Shown here: piece after piece, positions 1-13,259 of the stretch
Layout of the letters: each line of letters begins with the position of its first letter
How positions within the stretch are numbered: the first letter of the stretch is position 1
Assembly: GCA_022605955.1 (NCBI GenBank)
Contig: JAKCOZ010000020.1
Span: 5,383,001-5,447,000, forward strand
Reading direction: 5' to 3'
Length of the DNA: 64,000 nt
From: Rallus limicola
Taxonomy: Eukaryota > Chordata > Aves > Gruiformes > Rallidae
Made by a program: the position numbers and the translations under genes
The notes under the pieces: model-generated
Databases searched by the model: none
Told to the model about the DNA's origin: nothing
The model's input: the letters and a program-made list of their open reading frames with translations, nothing else

Positions 1-3000
1 TCACAGAAGAGGGAGGGGGGTGAGTTTTGGGTTGTGGCAGTGATGAAGCCACACACTATGGCAGGCGACCTGAGCAGCACTGCTAGTCTTCATTCAGGTT
101 AGGGCATCAAGCAAAGCTGCATCTACCCAAACTTAAACAAAACAGGAAAGTTCTTGAAGCTTCTGGGCGCTTCTCTGCAGGAAAAGGGCATGCCAGCATC
201 CTGGGGGAGGTCAGGTGGGATGTGTACAGAGAATGGGTTCTTGGAGAAATCTATGAACTGTCACCAGTTGTAGGAATTTATTTTCTGCAGAAATTACTAA
301 CAGCTCCAAAAGCAGTCAGTAAGAAGAAAACTTTCTTCTGCGTTGTTTTTTCTTGGAGAATTGAGCTTGTTATCAGGGGAACTTAATTGATCTCCTCCAC
401 TCCCTCCTCTGTTAAAAAGAATATATGATCATGTAGCAAAAGCTGTGCCCAGAAACTCCTGAATCTGCTCCGTCGCTAATCCTCTCTCGGTTGTTGGACC
501 AGATCACTTTTCTCTCTGCACCTCAACTTGCCCATAAATAAGGGATAATGATAGCTGCCCTAGCTGCTGAGGCCAGGGCAGTGCCTTGATGCATCCTTCA
601 AGCGCTGTGAGATGGCTGCAAGAAGTACGGTGGGGCACGGGGGAAGCACTACTGCTCTTGTAGGTGTGGAGCAGCCATTGCTCTGTGTGTGCTTACTCAG
701 GTTGGGTGGCTCAGTTCAGTAGTGGTTTCCTCTTTTCTTGCTAGTACCTGCTTGTGTCCCCTCCTGCACTGTGCCTGTCCTTGGTTTGCAGCCAATTCAT
801 CATGTATTATTGCCCTGATGAGACTTGCAGGTTTCTAGCTGAGGGTGTCCAGGCTGGCTGGAGGTGCTCCTGTTCCTTTTGCAGTGCCATTTGCTTTCTC
901 TTTTGCCAATTTTGCTTCACAATGATTCTGTGACATGATGGAAACAGCCATTGAATTGCACATCAAGAAAAGCAAATGAATGGAAGACTGTACAGCTGGC
1001 CCTGGGTTTGAGTGAGAAGGGCTTGTGAGCATTGTGTAGAAACATGCCATACTTCGTGTTCAGAAAAGCTTGTACAGAAGATAAATATACAGAGGTGTGG
1101 CTGGTTTCCCTCCTGGGAGTGACAATGTCAACTCCACCGTGTAACCAGTCCCCTCTAGTCCGAGTCTGCCTCTGCACCTGGATGTTGCAGCGTGATTGAT
1201 TTTGACTTTGCTGCAGGTGTCCTCTGCCTTGAGGTTTGTGAAGGTTTCTCTGTGTTGTGTGGGACATCAGAAGATGGATGGCTGCGGCAGCGGGGAGGCA
1301 TCAGCGCCGTTGAGAAGGCGGTTGGTGTGTTCAGAGTAGGAATTGAAGAGGTGAATAAAAAAAATGTGAAAATAGCAAGAAGGTGAAACTGTGTGAGTGG
1401 CTTCTCTTGTTTGTTGCTCTGGGTTGTTTTTAAATGGCACTTTAAATGCTTTGCAGGTAACAGTCATGGATACCTCTTAAATTTAACTTCTAGAGTTTGC
1501 TTGTATGGAAGGTATAAATGTAATTTGATTTGTATTTTCCCTTACAATACTCTATGTCAGGGCATCCTGTGTTTTGTGTCTTTTGCCTGTCCAGCCTCTA
1601 ACTGCAAAATACGTGTTCAATTTGCCTCCTGTGTGGTGTCTATAAACAGACTGTCCCCTTCCATTTCCGTGCTGTGAAAACATAGTTATTTAAAAAAACC
1701 CAATACAAAACCAAACAGAAACCCCAAACCAATAAATAGTGCGTGGGGAGTTGTTTTGTGGGTTCTTGAAACCCAAATTTCTAGCTAAACTACCAAGTCA
1801 ATGTCTTATAGAGGCTTGGGGTTTACAGTGGGGAGGCTGCTGTCTCTGGCAGATTCTGATTTACCTCCACTCTGTGATTGTCAGGCTTTGATTGTATTAG
1901 AGAACTGTCCCTGCATGGTAGCTGCTCTTCCTCTGCCTATGCTCTTTCTTGGAAGGTGAGTCTAATGGACTCATCCATGTGCCTTTGTCTTCCCCAAATC
2001 CTGGATTCAGTTTCCAAGTATGTTTTAAGGGATCACAGTATATCCCTTGTGACTGTTTTTTTTGGGGGGAGTGTGTGGGAAGGTGTTGGGTTTCCCCAGG
2101 GAAGGTGGGAGCTGGGGATATGGATTAATGCTTGGCAGTATCCCTGGGGTGTCTCATTGTCTGAACCATCCATTGCATCCTGGATTGGAAGAGGCATGAG
2201 ACACCCCACTGGCTGCAAAGATGCTCTTTAACGTGGTGCAGAGACGTAAAAGTGGAATTTCAAACCTTCATCTTGCTTCAGGGCTTCTCATCTCACCAAG
2301 CAGCAGCTTCCAGGATGATGGCATTGGTCCTGGACTTGTCACCCCTGGGGATGGCTGGGCAGTAGTGTAGGAAAACAGTTGGCAGCCAGCAACACTCCAG
2401 CAATGAATCACCACGCTGTCAGGAGGAGAATTAGCACCAGGAATCGTCTCTGTCATTATACAAACTCTGTGGGAAATATGCTGGGATACGTGTCATTCCT
2501 GGATGCGTAATGGAAAAATAACTCTTCCAGCATTGGGATGAGGCTGCTTGGGCCAGTCTTGGGTCTTAGTAGTTCGATGAACCAATACTGTACAGTTCTT
2601 AGGCCAAGCTGCTCTCCTTAGAGCCTTAAAACCACTTCAGCCTCGGCTGTTTTACGGATGTGTATTCTCCACAGAGGCTGATGTTAGCCTAGAAAGTTGG
2701 ACTCTTTCCTTCTTCCAGAAGGCTCCTGACCTAATCCTCACGTGACTGACTGGTGTCTCTTCTTCCAGCAGCATGTGGAAATTTTTCTGTCCTCGTTCAG
2801 AAATGCCACTACTGTGTTCGGTCCCTGCCACTAGCAATGCAGTGGTGTTTCTTCTTCCTATGAGATATTACCACAGGTTCTGGAAAAACTTGCAAAGCTC
2901 TGAGTTTTATGGAGGTGTGGCAGTGACCCCAGGGCGAAGTGAAGGGTCTGACCTCCTCAGCAGGCCCAGAACCACAGTGGCTCCACAAGCAGGAGCATAG

Positions 3001-5295
3001 AGTTACCTGTCCCACAGCCCTTGATCTGGGGACAGTTGAAGTGACTTGAAACAGAAACTTTACCGTTCCTTAGGTGTCTTAAAAAGCTGAGGGCTAACAG
3101 AAATCACCCAGCAATTTGGTACCCAGGCCAAAGAAGAAATTCCAGCAGCCTGGCGTGTGGTTCAATTTGGCCTCCTCTGCCCCAGCTTGCAATGTGCTTT
3201 GCTGAAAACACCCCAGAAACCTATAAATTATGTAGGTGTCAGTAGGGGCTGGGGGCTCCATGTTGTGGTTAGTGTTAAGGAGGATTTGTGAAAACAGTAA
3301 GATCTGATGGTTTAAAAATGCTACATCATTCTGGATGTGGGATGCAGAATGGTAGCAGGGAAGAAATAATACCAGCCCAAAATGTGCTGAATAATGAACT
3401 GAAAATGGTTATTGATTATCTGTGCACCTTCATTATCCTGCTGCAATCTGAGAGTGGCTAGTGAGTCTTCTTTCTTTATTAAAAAAAAAATTAAAAATCC
3501 CCACCAACTTTCAAAGGCACTCATGAAATACTGAGTGTAATTATTTCCAAGATCAAAACTACAAAGAAATTATGCAGCCACAGAAACCTGGTTAATCTGT
3601 TGGTGTTATGGGTGAAAGAAGCAACAGAGGTATTAAACATTTACCACTCTTGTGCAAAATGGCCTCTTACTTTCAATCTCAACTGCATTGCTGTTCGTCA
3701 TCCTTCACTGATAGTTTGTCTTGCTTCCCATGCAGGAATTTTAGATGTCATTAGAAGTTTCTTCTGAGGGTGTAGGGCTTATTTTCTCTCTCCTGGTTTT
3801 GCCTTTAGGCAAGGCAAACCTCAACCTAATGAAGTCCGTGTGAAGCAGTGCGGTGCTGTGGCGCTGACTTTGCAATCATACACTGTTTCCCTCCACAGAG
3901 GTCTTTTTAAACCAGCTATGAATGTCTGTTCCCTCTGCTGTGTGGTATTTGCATAAGTGAGGAAATAAAATGTTATTTCCATCTATACTGAAGCTACCAA
4001 AAGGGTGCAGTATCTGTGGAAGTCCCATTCCAGTTCAATAGGGAGTTACCACAGAAGCAATCCAGAGTCTGTCCAGCCTTGTCTCAAGTCTCAAAAAAAC
4101 ATTTTTGTGTCTCAAAAACAGGTTTAGTGGATCTGCAGTTACTAGGAGATAAAAATTCAAAGTAACCTTGGGAAATAGTCTGAAACGGGCTATAATTTGG
4201 AAAAGATGAGTGCAAGGGCCCAGAAATACGCTATAAAACAGGGAATAATGGGGGTGGTTGCCATTCTGTGGGAGGGAAGATGTGGCTGGAATGGGTTTTG
4301 GGCTGAGTGGTCATCAACTACCTTATGCTGTGGGCAAATACCATGCTGAGATAGAGGAAAATATAGGAAAGATGGGAAGTTATCCTTTTGCTTCAAGACT
4401 GCTGTGGCTTACACCGATCTAAGAGGTGAGCACTGGTGGGAGAAGGGGTGCATTTTTGAGCATGAAAAAGAGGAGTTGCAGGAGAAAATAGTTGATGAAG
4501 TGTTTCTGGCTTCTCGTGATCAGCACCAGAAGAGGGGCTTGAACTGTAGTGAGGATAAGTGAGGTTTGGACAGCAAAAGCCTTTTACATCTACAAATAGG
4601 CTTTGAGATTCCTTGTTTCTTTAGCTTGAAGTGGTTTTCTTCATTCCTAAATTTTTCCTCTTAAAAAGGATAAATAGTCCTGTTTCCTGAGCAGCTTCTA
4701 TCCATACAGTCACATGTCTTCAAAGCAAGTCCGAGCGTGGTAGGTCTGGGCTGGGTTTGTGCCCAGCTGGGTGCCTGAGGACCCTCTGGGTGAGCTGGTC
4801 ACCCATGGTTTGCACAGCTCCTGTACCTCAGCCTTGCTGCTCTTAAAACTTCTTACCCTCAATTTCTTCCTCTCGTGCTTAGTAAGCTTAAAGATCAGAG
4901 AGTGGGAGCTCTCTGACCTCCTGTTCTCGTCGTGGTACTAAAAAAGGAAAAAATGGAGGGTATTAGGTAGGTTTAATGTAATTTCCAGTGAAGCAGTTAA
5001 TGGAGAGGGAGAGAGAAGGGGCTGGTGTGGCTCCTGTCATGAGTTAGATAGTCAAGGTCAACCCTTGCCTTTTGTTCACCCTTGGTTTTTCTCACATGCC
5101 TCACTGCTGCCAGCAGTTTTGCTGTGACACCGGGTAAAGGAGATACTGCCCAGGACATGAAGACTGCAGTTGTGTTTCTTGTTGGCTTTTCACTGCCAAA
5201 GTCAACCAGAGCCTTGACTTTGATGGGGACTACATCAGGTGCTGCTTCTCGCTCCTCCTGCACGTCCTTAGGAAGGGAGGCTGTAGCACCCAGAG

Positions 5296-5469
5296 GTGTG
5301 ATGGAAGAAATCCTGCACGCACACATGGATGTACACACTTGTGTGCGTAGGTGTGGCAGTGTTGGGAAGCTCAGTCTTCCCGCAGTTATTCTCTATGGGC
5401 TTTGCCATGGCCAAGATTTTTGATTTTTTTATTATTTTTTTTTAAATTAACCCCCTCCCTGCACACAAA
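5296..5469 (+). repeat. 170-bp direct repeat, copy A
   Basis: It begins GTGTGATGGAAGAAATCC, passes through CTCAGTCTTCC and CTATGGGCTTTGCCATGG, and ends in a T-rich stretch plus CCCCCTCCC and a CACACA-like tail. It aligns with 11353-11523 at roughly 90 percent identity by eye, in the same orientation. The family is not recognised. It could be an unclassified interspersed repeat or a local duplication. Confidence 0.8.
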
Positions 5470-5775
5470 TTACTTTGGCTTTTTTTTTTTCCTAAACTTG
5501 GCCAGCATCCCATGTCCTGCCACTGCTGCCCACAGGGTATGCAGACCTCTGCGTGGCCATGGCCTTCAGCTAATGGATGTGTCACAAGCGAAAGGAAAAT
5601 GCTGTCCATTGCTGTGTGCCTGCAGCATTTCATAGATTTTTGGGGTATTTTGTTGCTTGATGGTAGTTTACTCAGCCGCCAGCAATTTTCAGTCTTGTTT
5701 TCAGCCAACACGCTGCACTTACCACATTGTCAAAGCTGCTTTTATTTTTGTTTCTCTCTCTGTGTATCTGTGTGT

Positions 5776-5810
5776 CTATATATAAAATATATATATCTCT
5801 ATATATTTAT
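5776..5810. repeat. AT-rich simple repeat (TA)n
   Basis: An interrupted TATATA/ATATAT tract follows a short GT-rich run. It is ordinary low-complexity sequence. Confidence 0.75.
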
Positions 5811-8800
5811 GTTCATGTGCGTAACGTCTGCTTACTTTCAGCTTGCAGTGCTGAGAGACTTGGACTGGGAGAAACCTGCTAAAAGCAGGGTCTGCCCAGG
5901 TTCTTCGGCTCAGGAGTCTGGCTCTATAGCGAGGCCACGGGGGGCTGGGTTTTATGGCTGCTCTGTTCGTGCAGACTACTTGGAAACTTTTAACCTTTAA
6001 TTTCAGATGCGTTCTTTTTAATATTCAGCTTTATCCCCAGCATCAACAAAAGGATTAGAAGCTGGTTCGTCTTTCCCTCTGAACTCATCTGTGACTTCAG
6101 TGTGCATATTAGTTCTTTTAATGGCTTCTTTATTAGTTCGTTATTGCATAACCTCCAGGCATGTCAGGACTCGAAACGTTAATTTTCCAAGAGAAGTTCA
6201 GCTGCTGGACTTCACCTGGTCCACTTGGAGTCAGGGTGAGCACAAGGAGGGCTGCCTTGTTCCACACAGCAGTGTCACTTACAAAGCAGGAGAAAGGGAG
6301 TCAAGATTTTTCTCTCCCCAGATGCTAAAGAAGTGATGGGAATGAAATGTATGAAGAAAACCAGTACAACATCCTGGAATATTTAAGGAGATAGGGTGCA
6401 CAGGCTTTGGTTTGGCTTTATTCTCCTCTTCCCTCTCGTTACTTCAAGCTAGTATTTGGCTGCCCAGTGAACTTGAACAAGATTTAATAGCTGCAGTGTA
6501 GCTATATTGCATTTGGACCGATTCCATCCTTCTGTTGTAATAAACGTCTGCTTTACAATGAGCTCTTAAATTCTGTAAGTGACGTCAAATTGTCTCTAAT
6601 CATGGAAAAAAGATCAAGTGCTGTAAATGTGACTTGTTTGTTCTGTGTCTGTCCTATCAAGCAGTGTTTTACCCTCAGCCCATTGCAACGCTCTCTGCAC
6701 TTCAGGTGTCTTGTTGAGTTTGCCCTGAAGTTTACACCTGAGGAAAATCGATTTCCACCTGTGCTTGCATCTTCCACTTTATCCTTCTGCCTTTCTCTCT
6801 GCCTGTGTTGTAGGCTGTGGCCAGACCCAGCGGATAGAGGCACAGGGATCTTCCCTGAGCTGCCAACCTTGGTCATCCGGTGCCGGGAGGGGACTGTACT
6901 GTGGTTTTGTGATGTGGGCTAAATGTTCATTAGCTGCTGATTCACTGTCAGATGTGATCTGTGCTCGGTCATGAAACTTAGATGTGTAAGCATCTGCATG
7001 AAATTTCTATTTGAAGAAGATGTGACAGATTAGATGTACGATGAGGATGTGCGATCAAGATGTACGATTGCAAAGAACGGTACTTATTGACACAGTAGCC
7101 TTTAAGCAGCGAGTATGTGAACTGTGCACTTTAAAGAAGCTTTAACTTTCAAATCTTATTTTTTTTTTCTCCACAGCTTGATGAGTTTTTAAATCTGCTT
7201 AGCTGTCTCTCAACCAGTATGACCCACGCTATGAAAACTGAAAACTGCTGATTTTAGGAAGCTCCTTGAGAAGGGGTTGAGTGAAGTGTTGAGTGTTCTG
7301 GCAAATAATGGTAGCCACGAAGTTATTAAATAGAAATGTTGGGGGTTTGTAACCTTTCAGTGAGAACAGGAGACATCACTTTGGGGCATGGAGAAGAGCA
7401 GAAATGGTAAAATATGAGCTCTCAATGTTCATCTGCTTGGAAAGCCCTCATAAATTGTCTCATCCCCTTGACCTTTATGTAGTAGTAGTCATTCACCTGA
7501 TCAGAGGAGATAGTTGTGCTCCAGCCAGTGTTTCACTAAGCATCGTGCATTCACAAAACATGAAGTTCATTTGTCCTGCAGTGCTTCCTGGTGAGATGTA
7601 ATGGGATGTGGACAGGACAGTTCTGAGGCCTGGCTGGTCCAAGGGATGGATTTCTGGCTGTGAGCTGCAGCCCTTGCCAAGGGTCAGGTGGGCAAAGCTG
7701 GTGAGCAAGAGCTGAGGAGAGTTCGGCAGGGATGTTTTGCAGATGGTCACGGAGAGCTTCTCCTGAGGGGCAGCAACACCGTGCACAAATGCCATCAGAG
7801 CAACAGATAAAGGGAATGGTCTTAGCAGTGATATTTGGGGTGGATAAAGCTGAGCAAGACTGCTTTTGGGCCAGGAAGGAGAGTGCCGCATTAATCAAGG
7901 TGTGAGCCTTGAGGCTGCCTTTAAAAAATGCTGACTTAGGTCCTAGGAATCTGTTTCACACTTACAATGCTGCTTCTAACAGCATAAATAAATCCAAGCG
8001 CAGTATGTATGCGGCGCTTCCATCGTAGGAGGGCACAGTATCCTCTTCCTGGGAGCTCTGTGGGAGGGGGAAGGTGGCCAGGCTGCTAAGCCTGGTGTTG
8101 CTTCCCAAAGTCTGATTTTTTTTGGTCCCACTTGGGACCAAAGCTAACATCTCTTTGATATTGCTTTCTTCAAGGAGGCATATGTTCGGGTGGATAAAGA
8201 TGCAGAGAACATAAAGAAAGTCTTTAGGGAGGTAGGTGAGGTCTCTAGAAAATGCCTTCTTTGCCGTTAGGTGTTTGGCTTGGTTTCCTTATTGCTGTTT
8301 CTGTTAATCATCTTTCATTTCTCAGTTACGTAAAAATATCGCAAGGAAAATGATTCAATAGCTGAGTCAGGGGTATCGATCTGTAGCTCACGAGTGTGAC
8401 CTTTCACAGGGGAGATGTTTCTCAGCTTCAAAAGGCAGTGCAGCCCTGAAGAGGCGGTGGGTGACGATACCTGAGCCTGCAGTCCCGGGGCTGGTACCTG
8501 CCGCCTGCTGCTATGGATTTTTTTCCCCTTCCTAGGGCAAGTCTTTTAACTTCATGATAGTATAAAATGAACCTCCTGCATGAGGCTAGAAAAAGCTCAT
8601 TATAATTGTTCTCTGCATCTAGGGCTTTTCCTTTCCTGTTAAGAATGGGAAACAGTGGCCGTGGCACAGGGTATGTGGTTGCTGCCATGGTGTAGCTTGT
8701 TCCAGCCTTAAATAGCCTGGGCAGGGAAAGCGTGAGCTGCCCAGGAAGGTGGTGTTGAGATGACAGCTAGGAAAGCAGTGAGAGCACAGCAGGGACCAGG

Positions 8801-10226
8801 GTAGTAACAGCCCTTTTGTAGCCTGAACCCACCCATGTGAGGAGTTCTGCACCCCACGTGTTGACGAGACAGGAGTTCTACTGTAATGCTTGGTTTCTGT
8901 ATCCTTCAGGGCCAGCCTGTCAAGCCTGGCCAGGGTCTGGCCTCCTGGACTCCAGTAACACAGTTTTAATATCCTTCGTGTGCTAATTCTTACTCTTTAA
9001 TTACAAGCTGTCAGTTGTCATCAGTGCTGTGCTACCTCATTTAGTAACAGGGCTGCTTGCCCTGATGCTTCCAAAGTGACAACCCCAAACATCAAGTTCA
9101 TTGGTTAAACGGAGAGATTTTGCTGGGTCTTTTGATCTGTTCAGCTTCTGCAGATCCCAGTAATCCCCCACGCTTTAAATAAAGGGCTCTTCCTTCAAAA
9201 GTTTGTTATTGTTGTGAGGGAAACCGTTAAAATCAGAAGTAAATGCAGCAGACTGCGTGTTAGCCCTTCAGACAGCCCGAAGCAGCAGCTCAGAGGTGGA
9301 CCTGACTCATCGCAGCAGGATATTGACTCTGGAGCGTAATTATGATGCTTTGAGAACCTGATTTTAAAATAATTGAGGTATAAAATTATGCGCCTGGCTT
9401 TCACAGTTACTACAGCTCTGTGGATAAATTGAATAACGGCCTGTACAAATGTGCCACTCAGCTATAGCAGAAATAGCAGTGAGTCTGGAAATGTCCTGCG
9501 TCACCGTTGTTTTCCTCTTGCTGAGAGATGCTGGGTGCAAACTGAGTTTTACAAACCACCTTTAAGCTGCCACCAGTCTCAGTTTTGTGGCTTCAGGGGT
9601 TTGGCAAGCTCCAGAATTCCAGCTTGGTGCTCGGCTGCTTGCTGGTCCCATAACGTTGAGCATTGAGCATCTCTGTTCAAACACCTCTGGCTGTTTGTAG
9701 CGCTGGGCTGGGTGTGGGTAAGTGCCAGGGGCGCAGCTGGTGTTTTGATACCCATTTTCCAAAACTGTCTTGTGGCTCCCTTGCTTCTTTCAGAAGGGTA
9801 TTTTCTCCTCTCTCTGGAGCTGCTGGCTCAGCTGCAGCCAAACATTTGTGTTTTGTTTGGACAATACAGTTAAATGGTCTCGGTGAGCCTGGATTCTCTA
9901 TGAAGACCCAAGACATTGGAAGGATGTTGCTCTCCTTGTCTGAAATCATGATTTTTATCACCTCTGTCCCACCTGGCATGCTCTTCCCCAAGACCTGAAT
10001 CTGGTGAAAACCCATGTCTGTCTTTCATGAGTTGCCACCTGGGCTCAGCTGCTCTTAGAAGGGTTAGGGCAGGTTCTTTTCAGTTCAAAGGTGGCCCAAG
10101 CTGCAAATTTATATGGAATTATTTTTTTTTAACAAGTCTAGCTTAAGGAAAAAAAAAGGCAAACCAGTCAGGTTTGCTCTCTTTGTGTCTCCTTCAGGGC
10201 CAGGCTGCTGGTCTCAGGTGCCTTTT

Positions 10227-10535
10227 CAGAGAACCCCAGGCTGGTTTGGGTGTAAAGGGCCTTTAAAGCCCATCCAGTCCCCTCCCTGCCATGGGCAGGG
10301 ACACCGTCCACCAGCCCAAGGTGCCCAAATCCCCATCCAACCTGGCCTTGAACTTTGCCAGGGATCCCAGGGCAGCCCCAGCTTCTCTGGGTACCCTGTG
10401 CTAGGGCCTCCCTCCTCCCTGGGAAGGATTTCTGCCTCTCACCTCATCTAAACCTCCCTCCTTTTCAGTTTAATCCCATTCCCCTTGTCCTGGTCCTGCC
10501 CTTGCCACCAGTCCCTGGCCAGCTTTCCTTGCTGG
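10227..10535 (-). mobile_element. CR1 LINE fragment, 3' part, minus orientation
   Basis: Read on the minus strand this is the 3' end region of a CR1. On the plus strand it shows ACCCCAGGCTGGTTTGGG, AAAGCCCATCCAGTCCCC, CCTGGCCTTGAACTTTGCCA and CCATTCCCCTTGTCCTG, all typical of reverse-complemented CR1. It is 5'-truncated and diverged, and no intact frame remains. Confidence 0.85.
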
Positions 10536-11352
10536 TTTGAGGTTGGGCTGTGGTTCTTGCTCTTGCCCAGTGTGTTTTCAGTATTGCTTTCTACCCAGCT
10601 TTTGGGGACCACGCGCAATAGCTGGAGTCAGCAGCTGCCTGAGGAGCTTTTTAGGAGCATCACCTTTGCAAGGAGAGCACATTATCATTTGAACATTGAC
10701 CACAGGGAAGTAGAAACCTGAAGGGAAACTTTAAGCAGAACCTCAGCTCTTGTAAAAGCCAAGCAGGAAGCTGGACCAGGAGCCACAAACGTCATCTGCA
10801 CGCTGGGAGCTTTGAGGTGGCTGCTGCTGTGCTGCTTGGGGGCTGACACATCTGGGTTTTTTAGTCTGTAATAAAATAAGCCCTCTTGTGTCTTCACCAT
10901 CTGAATTATTACCTGCCTGGCACTTCATTATAAACACATTTTTTCCATTTTGGTACTGGTTTCCTGCCATTTTATTGCTTTTAAGGTTCTATTTTTTGTT
11001 TTATTCATTTCTTCCAATCGATAGAAATATCCTTTTTTTAGCAAGCAGCAAAGACAGACGTGACTGATGTCCTTATGGTAGGAGCAGAATCGCTTTCAGA
11101 GCATTTGGGGGACGGGGAGGGGAGCTTTTAAATCTAATTTTCAAAGATCTCTAAGGCGTAACGAATTGCTCGAGACATGTAGCTGAGCCTCCTGCCACCA
11201 TTAGCTCCAAGAGTTGGGATCCCAGCGTTGTACCAATGCAGATGGGAGGCCAGTGCTCAAGATCCAGCCTCTGGTGGTTACTGATGTTCTTTGCCATGCC
11301 ACTAATTAAAAAACCACCTAATGAGATTATCCCCACCTGTTCTGGAGGATTA

Positions 11353-11523
11353 GTGTGATGAAGGAAATCCTGCACGCACACATGGATGCGCACACTTGTG
11401 TGTGTAGGCCTGGCAGTGTTGGGAAGCTCAGTCTTCCTGCAGTTATACTCTATGGGCTTTGCCATGGCAAAGAGTTTTGATTTATTATTATTTTTTAAAT
11501 TCACCCCCTCCCCACACACAGAT
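11353..11523 (+). repeat. 170-bp direct repeat, copy B
   Basis: This is the second copy of the element at 5296-5469, about 6,057 bp downstream and in the same orientation. Differences are mostly single substitutions plus length changes in the T-run. Similarity stops sharply at the left side (GTGTGATG) and fades after the CACACA tail on the right. Confidence 0.8.
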
Positions 11524-13065
11524 TGCTCTGACAGCAATAAAACCCAACAGAGAATTGAATTTGGAAAGAATTGTTTGGGTGATGCAGCACCAGCCGAAGA
11601 GCCGTTCCAGAAGAGTCAGCCCAGGGTGGATTTGCTTTACTGCCAAATTGGAAATGCAGCAATCAAACAAAAGCAAGTGAACAGCGTGGCGGTGTGGGGG
11701 CTGCATGCCTTGGGGGGGCAAACGCTTTGGCTGAGAATCAGTGAAGGGAACCCCTGCGTAACTCTGTGATGGGTCAGGTCTGATGTGTGATGGAGATGCT
11801 GTGGTGCCCTTTGAGTCCTACACAGATTAGAAGTCAGTAAACTTGGGTTATAAATTCTGAATTTTGTCCCTGATTGCTCTGTGACCATGGGCATGTGTTT
11901 TAACCTCTCTAAACCTTGTAAAAGGTTGGTGAAGTGCTGTGTAGACATTGAGTAGCACTGAGGCTTGTTGATAGCAGTGTGGTTTCCTGGTTTCCAGACC
12001 TCGGTTTTATCCACTAGATAAGTTGGTTGTTTTTACTCCCTTGGCTTTTCTTTCTCCCCTCACAGGGATAGTGTTTGGGGCTGGTTTTCATTTTCCTCCA
12101 GCAGCTGCATCTGAAACTTCCAGTATACAGGCACAGCAGAAAGGTGGAACCCAGCAAGTGCTTGGTCTGCTGGGAGAAGGATCATCAGGTCCTGCTGAGG
12201 CTGATTTGGCCTGATAGTAGACAGCTTCACTTCCTAGCTCCTCTTTTCCTCACCAGTCATCTCTTGTCCCCATCCCCTTATGTGATTTTATTGTCTTTAT
12301 CCACAGCCCAGAGGGAGTCTTAAGACTATTTGAGAAGTTACTGCTTTAACCCTTGGAGTAGTAAATGCTGTGTTCTCCATATCCTGAAGCAAGCAGTAAT
12401 TCTATGAAATTGCTTCAAGGTAGTGTATGATGGGATTATTATTTGTTTTAAATGTTGCAGTTTGATCTTTGGCTGTGTTCTTAGCTGGTGGGAATGTAAA
12501 AATGAGTCTGGCATCACCATTGGTGGCAGGAGGGTTTTGCCTGTGGGTTACTTCAGAGGTGTAAGAGAAGGGAATAAGTAATCCAGAATGAAACAGGGAA
12601 GAAAAGTGTGTTTCTGCTGTCTTTATTGTTGGAATCTAAATGACTTCATTCATCATGGTGCTACTGAGGGCTGAGGAAGTCTAATTATTGCTCTTTCTAG
12701 CTGCTGAATGAGTGTGAGAGGACAAAACCTGATACCTTTGAGCAGATGCATCTCTGGTGTATTGCTGGCATTGGAGAGATACTTTATTGTCTGGCAACGG
12801 AAGGGCTGCCTATTCATTTTGGGCTTCTGTCACATCTCTTCCATGGAGATGCTACTGCATATGAAAGTCAGATTGATACGGTGGCAAAGGCCAGGAGGGT
12901 AATAGCTTTGATGGTATCCTCTGAAAGAAATCAAAATTCTTCTACAAGATTCTGTTAAATGTGATTCCCAGGGTCTGGTAGCACTCCAGAGATTTTTCTC
13001 TCTGCTATTAAGCTTATAGGTATTACAAAAATAAATGTTTGTGTGTTGCTTTTTGGTTGGGTTGG

Positions 13066-13085
13066 TTTTTTTTTTTTTTTTTTTT
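13066..13085. repeat. Poly-T run
   Basis: About 20 consecutive T just upstream of the start exon's CT-rich acceptor tract. It may be an old retroposon tail on the minus strand or just low complexity. Confidence 0.7.
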
Positions 13086-13163
13086 AATAGGATGTTCTCC
13101 AAGAAGAATGGAAAATAACTGCTGCTCTCTTTTTTTTTCTTTCTTTCTCTCTCTCTGTTTCAG

Positions 13164-13259
13164 GGATCCTCAATGCATTTTCTCACCGTTATTTAAGGAG
13201 CCTTCACTAAAAGCTTCTGGATTGTGTTTCTGAGTGGACAAAAGATTTTTGTATTCAAG
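13164..13259 (+). other. PITPNM2: 5'UTR part of the start-codon exon of PITPNM2
   Basis: A strong acceptor (a long CT-rich run ending in TTTCAG at 13158-13163) opens an exon whose first 96 bases precede the ATG at 13260. An acceptor here means at least one noncoding exon lies further upstream. I could not place it in 1-13163, and it may be outside the window. In-frame codons just upstream of the ATG are open back to a GTG at 13224, but there is no in-frame ATG, so 13260 is the start. It also matches the start of the family PITP domain. Confidence 0.85.

Larger units (their letters stand above)
1..13163. other. Upstream region or 5'UTR intron without a supported gene
   Basis: Both strands hold only short open frames with no recognisable protein. 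There is no evident CpG island, and I could not locate the noncoding first exon. It contains a CR1 fragment (10227-10535), two copies of a 170-bp direct repeat (5296-5469 and 11353-11523), an AT-rich simple repeat near 5780, a small hairpin at 3795-3820 and a poly-T run at 13066-13085. Since the start exon has an upstream acceptor, this is likely intronic at least in part. Confidence 0.6.

Noticed and set aside
3795..3820. Small hairpin GGTTTTGCCT/AGGCAAACC
   Set aside because: It has a bulge and a 7-nt loop. Structures of this size are expected by chance in 64 kb.
5512..6000. Plus-strand 162-codon open frame
   Set aside because: It runs through an AT simple repeat and has no family resemblance.
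7012..7075. GATGTACGAT-like repeated words
   Set aside because: Short, irregular spacing and no symmetric structure. Best seen as chance or decayed simple repeat.
13224..13259. In-frame upstream GTG extension of the PITPNM2 start
   Set aside because: GTG is not a usual start for a nuclear vertebrate gene, and the family protein begins at the MLIKEYR motif.
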